From Duganella aceris (lineage in GTDB: Bacteria > Pseudomonadota > Gammaproteobacteria > Burkholderiales > Burkholderiaceae_D), in contig NZ_JAADJT010000006.1 of the NCBI RefSeq assembly GCF_011090165.1, positions 124,001 through 188,000 of the forward strand: a DNA stretch of 64,000 bases. Reading direction: 5' to 3'. The position numbers and the translations under genes are program-made. This document shows positions 8,894 to 20,588 of this stretch, piece by piece. The notes below the pieces were generated by a model. The model was not told the DNA's origin. It saw only the letters and a program-made list of their open reading frames with translations, and searched no databases. Position 1 is the stretch's first letter, and every line of letters begins with the position of its first letter.

Positions 8894-9385
8894 ATGGCAA
8901 TCGACGTCTATCTGTACATTGATGGCATCAAGGGCGAGTCCAACGATGACCGCCACAAGGACTGGATCGAGTGCAAATCGGTCAGCTTCGGCGTCGAGCA
9001 GCCGAAATCCGCCACCGCCTCCACCGGCGGCGGCCACACCGCCGAGCGTTGCGAGCATCGCGACATCGTGATCTCCAAGCTGGCCGACCTGGCGTCGCCG
9101 ATCCTGCTGCAAACCTGCTCGGCCGGCCGCACCATCCCCAAGGCCCGGTTCGAGTTCATGCGCGCCGACGCACAGGGCGAGCGCGTCAAGTACTTCGAGA
9201 TCGAAATCGACAATGTGCTGATCGGCGCCGTGTCGCCGGCCGTGGAGGAAGGCGACATCCTCACCGAGGACGTGGCGTTCAAATTCTCCAAGATCAAGTG
9301 GAAGTACACGCAGCAAAAAATCAGCGGCGGCGCCGGCGGCAACACCTCCGGCGGTTGGGACTTGTCCACCAACCGCATCGTTTGA
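8894..9385 (+). CDS. hcp: Type VI secretion inner-tube protein Hcp (TssD)
   Basis: A 163-residue Hcp1-family protein starting MAIDVYLYIDGIKGESNDD, with the EHRDIVISKLAD and 'FEIEIDNVLI' strands of the Hcp beta-barrel. Hexamers stack into the tube propelled by the sheath; Hcp is also secreted and can carry effectors. The ATG has ACAGGAG upstream. A terminator-like palindrome with eight Ts follows the gene, so hcp may be expressed more strongly than the genes after it. It has no effector extension. Confidence 0.97.
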   Translation: MAIDVYLYIDGIKGESNDDRHKDWIECKSVSFGVEQPKSATASTGGGHTAERCEHRDIVISKLADLASPILLQTCSAGRTIPKARFEFMRADAQGERVKYFEIEIDNVLIGAVSPAVEEGDILTEDVAFKFSKIKWKYTQQKISGGAGGNTSGGWDLSTNRIV

Positions 9386-9437
9386 GCACACGATGGGTCT
9401 CCACGGCCGCCGCGGTGGGCATCGCGGCGCGCTTTTC

Positions 9438-9467
9438 GGCCAGGCCGGCCTGGCCTGGCTTTTTTTT
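9438..9467 (+). terminator. Hairpin with T-run between hcp and tssE
   Basis: The 18-bp perfect palindrome GGCCAGGCCGGCCTGGCC (9438-9455) is followed after four bases by eight consecutive Ts (9460-9467). This is the shape of a rho-independent terminator. Because the operon continues into tssE 13 bp later, it probably acts as a partial terminator or 3' stabiliser that raises hcp transcript relative to downstream genes. Confidence 0.7.
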
Positions 9468-9479
9468 CGGGGGCTTGCG

Positions 9480-9938
9480 ATGAACGGTTTTACTCCCGGT
9501 CTGTTGGACCGTCTGCTCGGCGAGCATGACGTCGACGGCTTGACGCTCGAACAATTCAAGGATTCCGTGGCGCGCGACCTGGAAGACCTGCTCAACACCC
9601 GTTGCGCGCTGCCGGCATCGATGTTGGCGGCGTATCCGGAATGCGCCCGCTCCATCGTCAACTACGGCCTGATCGACTTCGCCGGCATGTGCCTGAGCAG
9701 CAGCGAGGACCGCGCCCGCATCTGCGCGGCGTTGAAGGCGGCCATCGACCGCCACGAGCCACGGCTGCGCAACGTGCAGGCGCGATTGGAGCGCGAACCC
9801 GGGGCCATCAACCGCGTGCGCTTCGCCATCAGCGCAACGCTGGCCGGCATGCCTTACAGCGAAGCGGTCAGCTTCGACGCGGTGCTGCAGCCTTCGTCGC
9901 AGCACTATTCGATCAACCGTAGTGGACGCGGAGCCTGA
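9480..9938 (+). CDS. tssE: Type VI secretion baseplate protein TssE (gp25-like)
   Basis: A 152-residue protein with the gp25/TssE pattern: FTPGLLDRLLGE at the start, an SVARDLEDLLNTR region, and the NYGLIDFAG motif characteristic of the family. TssE is the wedge protein that starts sheath polymerisation. The ATG at 9480 was chosen over the open frame reaching back to 9393, because that extension covers the terminator-like hairpin. The ribosome site is weak (CGGGGG). tssH begins 2 bp after its stop, with no tssF or tssG between, which is unusual. Confidence 0.93.
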   Translation: MNGFTPGLLDRLLGEHDVDGLTLEQFKDSVARDLEDLLNTRCALPASMLAAYPECARSIVNYGLIDFAGMCLSSSEDRARICAALKAAIDRHEPRLRNVQARLEREPGAINRVRFAISATLAGMPYSEAVSFDAVLQPSSQHYSINRSGRGA

Positions 9939-9940
9939 AC

Positions 9941-12544
9941 ATGAACCTGAATTTAAAAACGCTGATCGGCAAGTTGAACGACACTTCCCGGCTGGCCGCC
10001 ACGCGCGCGGCGAGTATTTGCGTCGCGCTGGGTCAGTATGAAGTCGAAGTCGAGCATCTGTTCCTGGCCTTGCTGGAGCAGGAGCGCTGCGATGCGGCGC
10101 TGATCGTGCGCGCCTGCGGCATCGGCATCGATGCGCTGGAGGCGGACCTGCATCGTGAGGTCAGCCAGTTCAAGACCGGCAGCACCCGCACCCCGGTGTT
10201 CTCGCGCCACCTGCCGCTGCTGCTGGAGCACGCGTGGCTGATCGCCTCGTTGTCGACGACGCAGCCGGACCGCATCCGCAGCGGGCATCTGCTGGTGGCG
10301 CTACTGACCGAGCCGGAACTGGCGCAGTTGGCGCAACGCGCCTCGCCGCTGTTCGCGCGCATTCCGATCGATGAGGTCAAACACAAGCTGGAAAAATACA
10401 CCCAGGGATCGCAGGAGGAACCCAGTGTCACCCCCACTGCGCCACTGGCCGATCTGGCGCCGCAGTCCGGGCCGCGCACGCCGGCGCTGGACCAATTCAC
10501 CATCAGCCTGACCGCATTGGCGCGCGAAGGCAAGCTCGATCCGGTGATCGGCCGCGAGAAGGAGATCCGCCAGCTGATCGATATCCTGCTGCGGCGTCGC
10601 CAGAATAATCCCATTCTCACCGGCGAGGCCGGCGTCGGCAAGACGGCGGTGGTGGAAGGGCTGGCGATCCGCATCGCGGCGGAGCACGTGCCGGAAGTGC
10701 TGCGCGGCGTGGAGATCCGCGCGCTGGACATGGGCCTTTTGCAGGCCGGTGCCAGCGTCAAGGGCGAGTTCGAGAACCGTCTCAAAAACGTCATCGACGA
10801 AGTGAAGCAAAGCCCGCACGGCATCATTCTCTTCATCGACGAGGCGCACACGATGATAGGCGCCGGCGGCGCGGCAGGCCAGAACGACGCCGCCAACCTG
10901 CTCAAGCCGGCGCTGGCGCGCGGTGAATTGCGCACCATCGCCGCCACCACCTGGAGCGAATACAAGAAGTACTTCGAGAAGGATGCCGCCCTGGCGCGGC
11001 GCTTCCAGGTAGTCAAGGTGGAGGAGCCGACCGAGGATGTCGCCGCCGCCATGCTGCGCGCGATGACGCCGTTGATGGAATCTCACTTTGGTATCCGCAT
11101 CCGCGACGAAGCGGTGACGGAGGCGGTGCGGCTGTCGCATCGCTACATTACCGGCCGTCAGCTGCCGGACAAGGCGGTCGGCGTGCTCGATACCGCCTGC
11201 GCCCGGGTCGCGCTGGCGCAAAGCGGCACGCCGGCATTGATCGAATTCTCCGCCAGCGAGATGGCGCGCGTCGATGCCGAGATCTCCGCGCTGACGCGTG
11301 AGAACGATGCGGACCGGCCGACATCGCAGCGCGGCAGGCGCCTGCAACAGCTGGCGGAGGTCCGCGCCGGACTGCAAGCGGCCCATACGGCGCACAGCGA
11401 AGCATGGCGGCGCGAGCAGTCCATCGTCGCTGCGATCACGCGCCTGCGCGCGGAGGCCGACGGCGCGGCCGACGTGCAGGCGCTCAAGGCGGAACTGGCG
11501 GGCCTGCAGGGCGATACGCCGATGGTGCCGTTGGAAGTCGACGCCGCGACCGTGGCCGCCATCGTCTCCGGCTGGACCGGCATCCCGCTGGGTAAGATGG
11601 TCAAGGACGAAATCCGCACCGTCCTGAATCTGAAGGACGCCTTGCAGGCCCGCATACTCGGCCAGCCGCACGCCATCGAAGCGGTGGCGCAGCGGGTACG
11701 CACCGCGCGCGCCAACCTGGATGACCCGAACAAGCCGAAAGGTGTGTTCCTGTTCGTGGGTCCGTCAGGCGTCGGCAAGACCGAGACCGCGCTGGCGCTT
11801 GCCGATCAACTGTATGGCGGCGAGCGCAAACTCATCACCATCAACATGAGCGAATACCAGGAAGCACACAGCGTCTCCGGCCTGAAAGGCTCGCCGCCCG
11901 GCTACGTCGGCTACGGCCAGGGTGGCGTGCTGACCGAGGCGGTGCGGCGCAATCCCTACAGCGTGGTGCTGCTCGATGAAATCGAAAAGGCCCATCCCGA
12001 TGTGACCGAATTATTCTTCCAGGTCTTCGACAAAGGCGTGATGGACGACGCCGAAGGGCGTGAGATCGACTTCCGCAACACCATCATCATTGCCACCTCC
12101 AACGCGGGATCGGCCGCCATCATGCAGGCCTGCCTGAACCAGGAGCGGCCGCCGGCGCCGGACGCGCTGGAGGATCTGCTGCGTCCCCAATTGATTAAGT
12201 ATTTCAAGCCTGCCTTCCTCGGTCGGTTGAAAGTGGTGCCGTACTATCCGATCCCGGACGATGTGCTGGCGCGGATCATCGCCCTCAAGCTGGCGCACAT
12301 CGGGCGGCGCATCGGCGAGCACCATCATGCCGAATTCACCTGGGACGACGGACTGGTCGACGCTGTGCTGACCCGCTGCACCGAAGTCGATTCCGGCGCC
12401 CGCAATGTCGATCATATGCTCAACGGCACGCTGCTGCCGGAAATCGCCGCAGCGGTGCTGGAGAAAATGGCGCAAGGCGCGGCGATCGCCCGGATCAAGG
12501 TCGGCGCCAACGCCAAGGGGCAGTTCAAATACACGATCAAATAG
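9941..12544 (+). CDS. tssH: Type VI secretion ATPase TssH (ClpV)
   Basis: An 867-residue AAA+ disaggregase. It has an N-terminal Clp repeat domain (about 1-150), a first ATPase domain with Walker A GEAGVGKT at 228-235 and Walker B IILFIDEAHT, a coiled middle domain (about 400-510), and a second ATPase domain with GPSGVGKT near 607-614. ClpV extracts TssC from contracted sheaths so that the subunits can be reused. The length and both nucleotide-binding sites are intact. It sits between tssE and tssA. Confidence 0.97.
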   Translation: MNLNLKTLIGKLNDTSRLAATRAASICVALGQYEVEVEHLFLALLEQERCDAALIVRACGIGIDALEADLHREVSQFKTGSTRTPVFSRHLPLLLEHAWLIASLSTTQPDRIRSGHLLVALLTEPELAQLAQRASPLFARIPIDEVKHKLEKYTQGSQEEPSVTPTAPLADLAPQSGPRTPALDQFTISLTALAREGKLDPVIGREKEIRQLIDILLRRRQNNPILTGEAGVGKTAVVEGLAIRIAAEHVPEVLRGVEIRALDMGLLQAGASVKGEFENRLKNVIDEVKQSPHGIILFIDEAHTMIGAGGAAGQNDAANLLKPALARGELRTIAATTWSEYKKYFEKDAALARRFQVVKVEEPTEDVAAAMLRAMTPLMESHFGIRIRDEAVTEAVRLSHRYITGRQLPDKAVGVLDTACARVALAQSGTPALIEFSASEMARVDAEISALTRENDADRPTSQRGRRLQQLAEVRAGLQAAHTAHSEAWRREQSIVAAITRLRAEADGAADVQALKAELAGLQGDTPMVPLEVDAATVAAIVSGWTGIPLGKMVKDEIRTVLNLKDALQARILGQPHAIEAVAQRVRTARANLDDPNKPKGVFLFVGPSGVGKTETALALADQLYGGERKLITINMSEYQEAHSVSGLKGSPPGYVGYGQGGVLTEAVRRNPYSVVLLDEIEKAHPDVTELFFQVFDKGVMDDAEGREIDFRNTIIIATSNAGSAAIMQACLNQERPPAPDALEDLLRPQLIKYFKPAFLGRLKVVPYYPIPDDVLARIIALKLAHIGRRIGEHHHAEFTWDDGLVDAVLTRCTEVDSGARNVDHMLNGTLLPEIAAAVLEKMAQGAAIARIKVGANAKGQFKYTIK

Positions 12545-12553
12545 GAGAACGCC

Positions 12554-13408
12554 ATGTTTAGCATCGCACAACTGCTGCTGCCCATCAGCGCCGACAAAAG
12601 CTGCGGCGACGATCTCTCCTTCAGCAGCGAAGTGGACCAGATCGCGCAGGCGCGCCAATACGACGATCCGACATTGGACCAGGGAGAATGGCTGTCCGCG
12701 CTGAAGGAGGCCGATTGGGACTTCGTCGCCTCCCGCTGCGCCGGCATGATCGAATCGCGCAGCAAGGACTTGCGTCTGGCGGTCTGGCTGGCCGAGGCCG
12801 AGGCCAGGACGCGCGGCCTGCGTGGCCTCGGCGACGGCTACGCGGTGCTGGCCGGTCTGTGCGAGCATTACTGGGACGGCCTGTATCCGCCGGCCGACGA
12901 CGGCGACTACGATCAACGCATCGGCAACCTGTTCTGGCTCTTGTCGCGCACCCCGGCGCTGGTCAAGGAAGCGCCGGCCGCGCAACTGGACGACGCCGAA
13001 TACTGTCTTGCCATGCTCTCCGGCCTGGAACGCGTGGTAGATACGCAACTCGGCGCGGATGGTCCCGGATTCAGCGCGGCCAAGGAAGTCCTGCTGTCCG
13101 TGGTTCGAAGCCTGGCGCCGGCGGGCGCCATCGTCGCGTCGACGGGCGGCGGCGAGGCGGCCGTTGGCAGCGCTACCACGACGCTCGGCGGTACGCCGCA
13201 GAATCGTGCGCAAGCCTTGCTGCAGCTGCGCCTCGTAGCGGATTTCTTCCGCAGCACCGAGCCCCACAGTCCAGTCGCCTACCTGGCCGACAAGGCCGCG
13301 AGCTGGGGCGAGATGCCCTTGCATGTGTGGCTGCGCGCCGTCATCAAGGATCCGGCCGCCATCGCCGGCGTCGAAGAACTGCTGGGCGCGACCACGGTGA
13401 ACGGGTGA
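12554..13408 (+). CDS. tssA: Type VI secretion protein TssA (ImpA N-terminal domain), short form
   Basis: A 284-residue protein with the ImpA N-terminal domain (LLPISADKSCGDDLSF; later GLCEHYWDGLYPP at about residues 95-110). TssA proteins prime and cap the growing sheath and tube, and their C-terminal domains vary in length and fold. This one is short for the family and has no hydrophobic tail. It follows clpV by 9 bp behind an AGGAG site and is the last T6SS gene seen. Confidence 0.9.
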   Translation: MFSIAQLLLPISADKSCGDDLSFSSEVDQIAQARQYDDPTLDQGEWLSALKEADWDFVASRCAGMIESRSKDLRLAVWLAEAEARTRGLRGLGDGYAVLAGLCEHYWDGLYPPADDGDYDQRIGNLFWLLSRTPALVKEAPAAQLDDAEYCLAMLSGLERVVDTQLGADGPGFSAAKEVLLSVVRSLAPAGAIVASTGGGEAAVGSATTTLGGTPQNRAQALLQLRLVADFFRSTEPHSPVAYLADKAASWGEMPLHVWLRAVIKDPAAIAGVEELLGATTVNG

Positions 13409-13512
13409 ATGCTGCACCGCAGCGCATAATCTTTCTTTCTCAAGCGATAGTTTTTGGACATTTGGTGCTAGCATGAACTGGACAAACCAGACTTTTATGC
13501 TAGGAGTCCGCC

Positions 13513-15222
13513 ATGAACAATCTGAAGATCGGTACGCGCCTCGGTTTCGGCTTCTCACTCATCCTGCTGTTGTTGACGGCGATGACGGTCATCGGCATCC
13601 TGCGCCTCAGCAGCGCCAGCGCGCTGACCGATGAGATGATCAACGTGAAGATCCGCGACGAACGTCTGACCGCGGAATGGGGCAAGATCATCGAAGTCAA
13701 CGCCGCCCGCACCACCGGCGCGTGGATGGTCGCCGACCCGGCCGATCAAAAAAACCTGGAGGCCTTGATGGCCGGATCCTCGGCACGCGCCACGCAGATC
13801 CAGGACCAGATTGGCAAGTCCCTCGACAACGAAGAACTCAAGCCGCTGTTTAAGCAGGTACTGGACACGCGCAAGAGCTACACCGACTTCCGCAAGGCGG
13901 TGTTCGTGGCGAAGAACGCCGGCGATCTGGATACCGGCCGCAAGATCTATGAAGGCGACATGACCCAGAGCCGCATCCGCTACCTGGCCGCGCTGAAAAC
14001 CTTCACCGAGAAGCAGGAAGCCTTGCTGGACGCGGCCGCCGCCGATATCCAGCAACAGTACAAGAGCGGCCGCGCGCTGCTGATTATGCTGGGCATGGCC
14101 GCGATCGCGATGGGCATCGTCGCCGCGTGGTGGATCACTCGCACCATCACGCGCCCGATCAATGAAGCGGTGAAGGTCGCGGAGACCGTGTCCTCGGGCG
14201 ACCTGACCAGCGATATCCAGGTGCACAGCAGCGACGAAACCGGACAATTGATGAACGCCCTGAAAACCATGAACTCCAACCTGGTCAACATCGTCGGACA
14301 GGTGCGCAACGGCACTGAGTTGATGGCGACGGCGTCGAGCGAGATCGCCGCCGGCAACCAGGACCTGTCGTCGCGCACCGAGGAGCAAGCCAGTTCACTG
14401 GAGGAGACCGCGTCGTCGATGGAGGAGCTGACATCGACCGTGCGCTTCAACGCCGAGAACGCGCGCCAGGCCAACGAGCTGGCGATCAGCGCATCGGAGA
14501 TCGCCAGCCGTGGCGGCTTGGTGGTGGGGCAGGTGGTCGACACCATGGGATCGATCAACGATTCCTCGCGCAAGATCGTCGACATCATTTCGGTCATCGA
14601 CAGCATCGCGTTCCAGACCAATATCCTGGCGCTGAATGCGGCGGTGGAAGCGGCGCGCGCCGGCGAGCAGGGACGCGGATTCGCGGTGGTGGCCTCGGAG
14701 GTGCGCAATCTGGCGCAGCGTTCGGCCTCCGCCGCCAAGGACATCAAGGGTTTGATCGACGACTCGGTGCGCAAAGTGGCGCTGGGTTCGGACCTGGTCG
14801 ACAAGGCCGGTCAGACGATGGACGAAATCGTCCAGAGCATCAGCCGCGTCACGCAGATCATGACCCAGATCAGCAACGCCAGCGAAGAGCAGAGCATCGG
14901 CATCGCCCAGGTGAACGATGCGATCACGCAGATGGACCAGGTGACGCAGCAGAACGCGGCGCTGGTGGAGGAGGCTGCGGCGGCGGCCGAATCGATGCAG
15001 GAGCAGTCGGCCAAGCTGGCGGACGTGGTCAGCGTGTTCAAGCTGGACGCGCGCAGCTTGCCGCCGGCGCAGCCGGCCTTGGTGCGCGCACCGTCGCTCG
15101 TCGTCGCGCCGCTGAAACGTCCCAAGGCCGTCGCCGCGCCGGCCGCCAAGCCGGCCAGCAAGCCTGCGGCCAAACGTGTAACGGCCGCCGCCACCGAAGG
15201 CGGCGACTGGGAAGAGTTCTAA
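13513..15222 (+). CDS. Methyl-accepting chemotaxis protein with 4-helix-bundle sensor
   Basis: A 569-residue chemoreceptor. It has a transmembrane helix at about 10-32, a periplasmic four-helix-bundle ligand domain (about 33-188), a second helix at about 190-212, a HAMP domain (about 213-265), and the methyl-accepting signalling domain with hairpin-tip sequence IAFQTNILALNAAVEAARAG. A Pro/Ala/Lys-rich linker leads to the C-terminal pentapeptide DWEEF, resembling the NWETF-type tether for the CheR methyltransferase and CheB methylesterase. It is a single gene 104 bp after tssA on the same strand. The ligand is unknown. Confidence 0.95.
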   Translation: MNNLKIGTRLGFGFSLILLLLTAMTVIGILRLSSASALTDEMINVKIRDERLTAEWGKIIEVNAARTTGAWMVADPADQKNLEALMAGSSARATQIQDQIGKSLDNEELKPLFKQVLDTRKSYTDFRKAVFVAKNAGDLDTGRKIYEGDMTQSRIRYLAALKTFTEKQEALLDAAAADIQQQYKSGRALLIMLGMAAIAMGIVAAWWITRTITRPINEAVKVAETVSSGDLTSDIQVHSSDETGQLMNALKTMNSNLVNIVGQVRNGTELMATASSEIAAGNQDLSSRTEEQASSLEETASSMEELTSTVRFNAENARQANELAISASEIASRGGLVVGQVVDTMGSINDSSRKIVDIISVIDSIAFQTNILALNAAVEAARAGEQGRGFAVVASEVRNLAQRSASAAKDIKGLIDDSVRKVALGSDLVDKAGQTMDEIVQSISRVTQIMTQISNASEEQSIGIAQVNDAITQMDQVTQQNAALVEEAAAAAESMQEQSAKLADVVSVFKLDARSLPPAQPALVRAPSLVVAPLKRPKAVAAPAAKPASKPAAKRVTAAATEGGDWEEF

Positions 15223-15252
15223 GCCCCGCAGCGCTTCGGTACAATGGCGTCC

Positions 15253-15891
15253 ATGACGACCGGTACCGACAGCGCACCACACACAACACGCCCGCTCTGC
15301 GCAACCTGCCAGCGCCCGCTGCGTACCTGCATATGTCGCTGGGTGACGGCGCTCTCCAATCAGGTGGAGGTGCTGATCCTGCAGCATCCGATGGAAGTCG
15401 CCAACGCCAAGGGCAGCGCGCGCTTGCTTCATCTAAGCCTGGCCAACAGCCGGTTGGAAGTGGGCGAGACATTCGACGCCGATCGGTTGCGGAATCTGCT
15501 GTCGCCTGATCGCCGAAACGTGTTGCTCTACCCTGACACCGCGGCCGACAAGTTGCTCGGCCTGGCGTCGCCGATTCCGTTCGATCCGGCCTGGCTGCGC
15601 GAGCCGCAGCAATTGCGGCTGGTGGTATTGGACGGCACGTGGCGCAAGAGTCGCAAGATGCTTTACTTGAATCCCGCGCTGCAATCGCTACCGCGTCTGC
15701 CGCTGCGCGACACGCCGCCGTCGCACTACCTGATCCGCAAAGCGCATTTGCCGGACCAGCTGTCGACGCTGGAAGCCACGGTCTACGCGCTGGCGCAACT
15801 GGAAAATAACGAGCACCAATTCACTCCGCTGATCGACGCGTTCGACGGTTTCGTCGCGCAGCAGGCTGGCTACGTCGCTTCAGGCGATTAG
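15253..15891 (+). CDS. DTW-domain protein (probable tRNA-uridine aminocarboxypropyltransferase)
   Basis: A 212-residue protein with an N-terminal cysteine cluster CATCQRPLRTCIC (CxxC-x6-CxC, probably zinc-binding) and the DTW-family motif LDGTWRKSRKM. DTW proteins such as E. coli TapT transfer the aminocarboxypropyl group of S-adenosylmethionine to uridine in tRNA (acp3U); tRNA modification is inferred from family. An in-frame ATG at 15244 is also possible; 15253 was preferred because the sequence GGTACAATGG around 15244 looks like a promoter -10. Its 3' end overlaps the convergent Hsp70 gene by 12 bp. Confidence 0.8.
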   Translation: MTTGTDSAPHTTRPLCATCQRPLRTCICRWVTALSNQVEVLILQHPMEVANAKGSARLLHLSLANSRLEVGETFDADRLRNLLSPDRRNVLLYPDTAADKLLGLASPIPFDPAWLREPQQLRLVVLDGTWRKSRKMLYLNPALQSLPRLPLRDTPPSHYLIRKAHLPDQLSTLEATVYALAQLENNEHQFTPLIDAFDGFVAQQAGYVASGD

Positions 15892-18743
15892 CTTGAGGCC
15901 GGGCGGGAGGGCGTCGCCCAGCATGCGTTTTTCGTCGGCTTGATCGAGTTGCACGACTTCACGCACCATCGCGCTCCAGTTGGCGGGAGCGCCTGCTGCG
16001 GACAGCCGCCGCAGGATTTCCGCGCGTAGCGCTTCGTTGATGTCGCGCGAGCGGTCGCCGGTCATGCGGGCCAGGTGCGATGCGGCGAAGCCGGCCGGCT
16101 CCACCTTCTTCCAATCCAATGCCAGTATCGCGGCCAGCCATTGTTCGACCACGGAGGCCTCCACCACATCGTGAGCGCTGCCGTGGAAGGGCTGGCGCGC
16201 GCCGACGCGGCTCAGGCCCCACAGAAAGCGGCCTTGCGTCGCTTCGGCCTTGGCGGCATCGGCCGCGCCGCTGCGGGTCTTGTTGAGTGCTGCTTTGGCC
16301 GCCGCCTTGTTGGCCGCCTCCAATTGTCCCAGCATCCACGCGCCGATTTCGGCTTTGTAATTGCCCGGAATGCGCTCCAGCGACGCGCCCAGGCGCAGCA
16401 TGTCCTCCTCGCTGCCATTGACCAGCGTGACCGGGCGGCGTCCGCGTTCCTGCGCATCGGCCTGCACGTTGAAGGCGAAATCGTCCAGCACGCGCAATTG
16501 CGCTGCGACGCTCAAGCCGCCCGTCACGCGGCGCCACAACGTCCACCATTCCGCGCAGACCTGGCTGTCCTTGTGGTGCTGGATGCCGGTTTCGTACATC
16601 GCCCACAGCTGGTCGATGCGCCACTCGTCCAGCGTGTGGCCGAAGCCGGGACGCAGGCAGTAGCCGCTTAAATTGAGCCACGCGCGTTCATGCTCGGACG
16701 AGCGGCGGCGGCCTTTGGCGCGTTCCAACAGTGCGTCGAACAGGCGGCGCAGCAGCGGCGTGTGCCAGCTTTCACGGCTGCCCAGCAGCTGTTCGAGCTG
16801 TGCGCGCAGTTGCTTCACTTCTTTCAGCTCGACCTGCTGCGCGCGGCTGCCGAAGATGCGGTCGATTTTTTCAATGGCGGCGCCCAGACCCGCCGGCATC
16901 GCGCCTTCATCGTTGCTGGGCGGCGCCGCGTCGCCGCGTAGTTGGAACTCCAGCAGCCAGCGCTGCGCGTCCTCGCTGGCGACGCAGTGCACCTCCAGCG
17001 TGCCGACTTCGCTCAGCGATGCCGCCAGCCGCACCGGGATTTCCTTGCGGGCGCCGGACGCGCCGCTGTCGCGCAGCACCGTGGCGATCGGCGGCAACTG
17101 GACGTATTCGCCGGGTTGCAGGTCGACCAGCTCCCCAGCTTGCGGCGCGGCCGCGTCGGACGTCGACGAAGCCAGGTGGAAGCGCACCGGCCGGCCGAGG
17201 CGCAGGGCGAAGCTGCGATCGGCCAGCAGGACTTCGCGATTCTCCGCGCTGCCGCGCGGCAGGATGCAGACCGCGCGGCGCGGCTTGTCGGCATGTGCTT
17301 CATCGTCCAGCAGCAGGAAGTAGCTGCGCGCGGAGCCGCCGCCGATCACCGGCGCCAGACCCGATTGGCCCAGCGCGTAAGCTGCGCCGCCGCGCGCGAC
17401 CGCGACGTCGGGATTGTCGTTGTGCAGAATCCGCAGCGCTGCGCCACGCCATTGCGCCAGCACCGCCTCCAACCTGCGCGCCAGGGCGTCGGCGCGGAAC
17501 ACGCCGCCGTTCAGCAGCAGCGTGTCCGGCACCGGTATGCCCGCGTGGTCCGCCGGCAGGCCGAGCGCTTCGCGCGCGGCGGCGGCATGCTGCATCAGGA
17601 AGCTGGCCAGGTGACGCGTGATGGCGGCGTCGCTGGCGTAGGGCAGGCCGAATTCGACGATGGCGCCGCGTCCGCGCCTTGCCGCTTCCTGCGCTGCGTT
17701 GAGGGGAAAGAAGCCGTCCACCACCAGCGCGCTCACTTCGTCGCGTGTCAGGTCGACGGAACGGGAGCCGCCGATCAAGCGAGAGCCGGAGCCCAGCAGC
17801 GTCACCGTGGTGCGCTCGGGCGCGTCCGCCGCCAGCAGCTGTTCCTTCGCCGCGCGGCAGCGCTCCGCCAGCTGCGACAGGCGGCTCGACGACAGCCGCT
17901 CCGCGGTGCCGCCAGCCGCACCGCCGGCTGCGGCAAGGCGCGACTCGACGAGGTGCGCCAGCGCCAGGTCCATATTGTCGCCGCCGAGGATCAGATGATT
18001 GCCGACGCCGATGCGGCTGATGCGCGGCTGCCCATCGGTCATCTCCACTTTGATCAGACTGAAGTCGGTGGTGCCGCCGCCCACGTCGCACACCAGGATC
18101 AGGCGCGTCTCGGCCAGATCCGCCGTCAACGTCGCACGCTGGCGGAACAGCCAGTCGTAGAACGCCGCCTGCGGTTCCTCCAGCAAGCGCAGGCCGGGCA
18201 GGCCAGCCATGTGCGCGGCCTCTAGCGTCAGCGCGCGCGCGCCCTCGTCGAACGAAGCGGGAATGGTTAATACGATTTGCTGTTGTTCCAGCGGATGCGC
18301 GGGATAGCGCGTATTCCACGCGCCGCGCAGATGCGCCAGATACGAAGCGCTGGCCGCCACCGGCGACACCTTGGCGACATCGGCCTCAGCACCCCAGGGC
18401 AGGATGGCCGCCATGCGATCCACCTGAGGATGCGACAGCCAGCTCTTGGCGCTGGCCACCACGCGGCCCGGCACCTGCGCGCCCAGCTTCCGCGCCAGGC
18501 GGCCCACCACCACTTGCGACAGGCCGGCCACATCGTCCAGGCGCCACGGCAGTTGCGTCTCGCCGTCCGCCAACTCACCCTGCGCCGGGTGATAGCGCAG
18601 GGACGGCAGCAACGCCGCCGCACCGATCTCGCCGGGCGCCGTCAGCTGATCGATCTCGAACAGCCGGATCTCGGCGCTGCCGGCTTCCGCATAGGCCATC
18701 ACCGTGTTGGTGGTGCCGAGGTCGATGCTGACGACGTATTTAC

Positions 18744-18747
<4 letters not shown>
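15880..18747 (-). CDS. Large Hsp70-family protein with C-terminal DUF3731-type extension
   Basis: A 955-residue Hsp70/DnaK-like ATPase. The first part holds the actin-like nucleotide-binding fold: phosphate-1 loop IDLGTTNTV near residue 9, then CDVGGGTTDFSLI and LLNGGVFRADALARRLE. After a beta-rich middle it continues into a long helical C-terminal region (about 600-955) not found in DnaK, matching the DUF3731 class. It lacks the DnaK substrate-lid architecture and has no J-protein or GrpE next to it. Its start overlaps the upstream Hsp70 stop by 4 bp. The cellular role is unknown. Confidence 0.85.

Positions 18748-20584
<1,837 letters not shown>

Positions 20585-20588
<4 letters not shown>

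Noticed and set aside
12011..13558. 515-codon minus-strand open frame across tssH/tssA
   Set aside because: Antisense to two clear T6SS genes, with no recognisable domain or ribosome site.
16942..18225. 427-codon plus-strand open frame inside the large Hsp70 gene
   Set aside because: Antisense shadow; the protein is Arg/Gln/Ala-rich without a family match, whereas the minus frame has full Hsp70 motifs.
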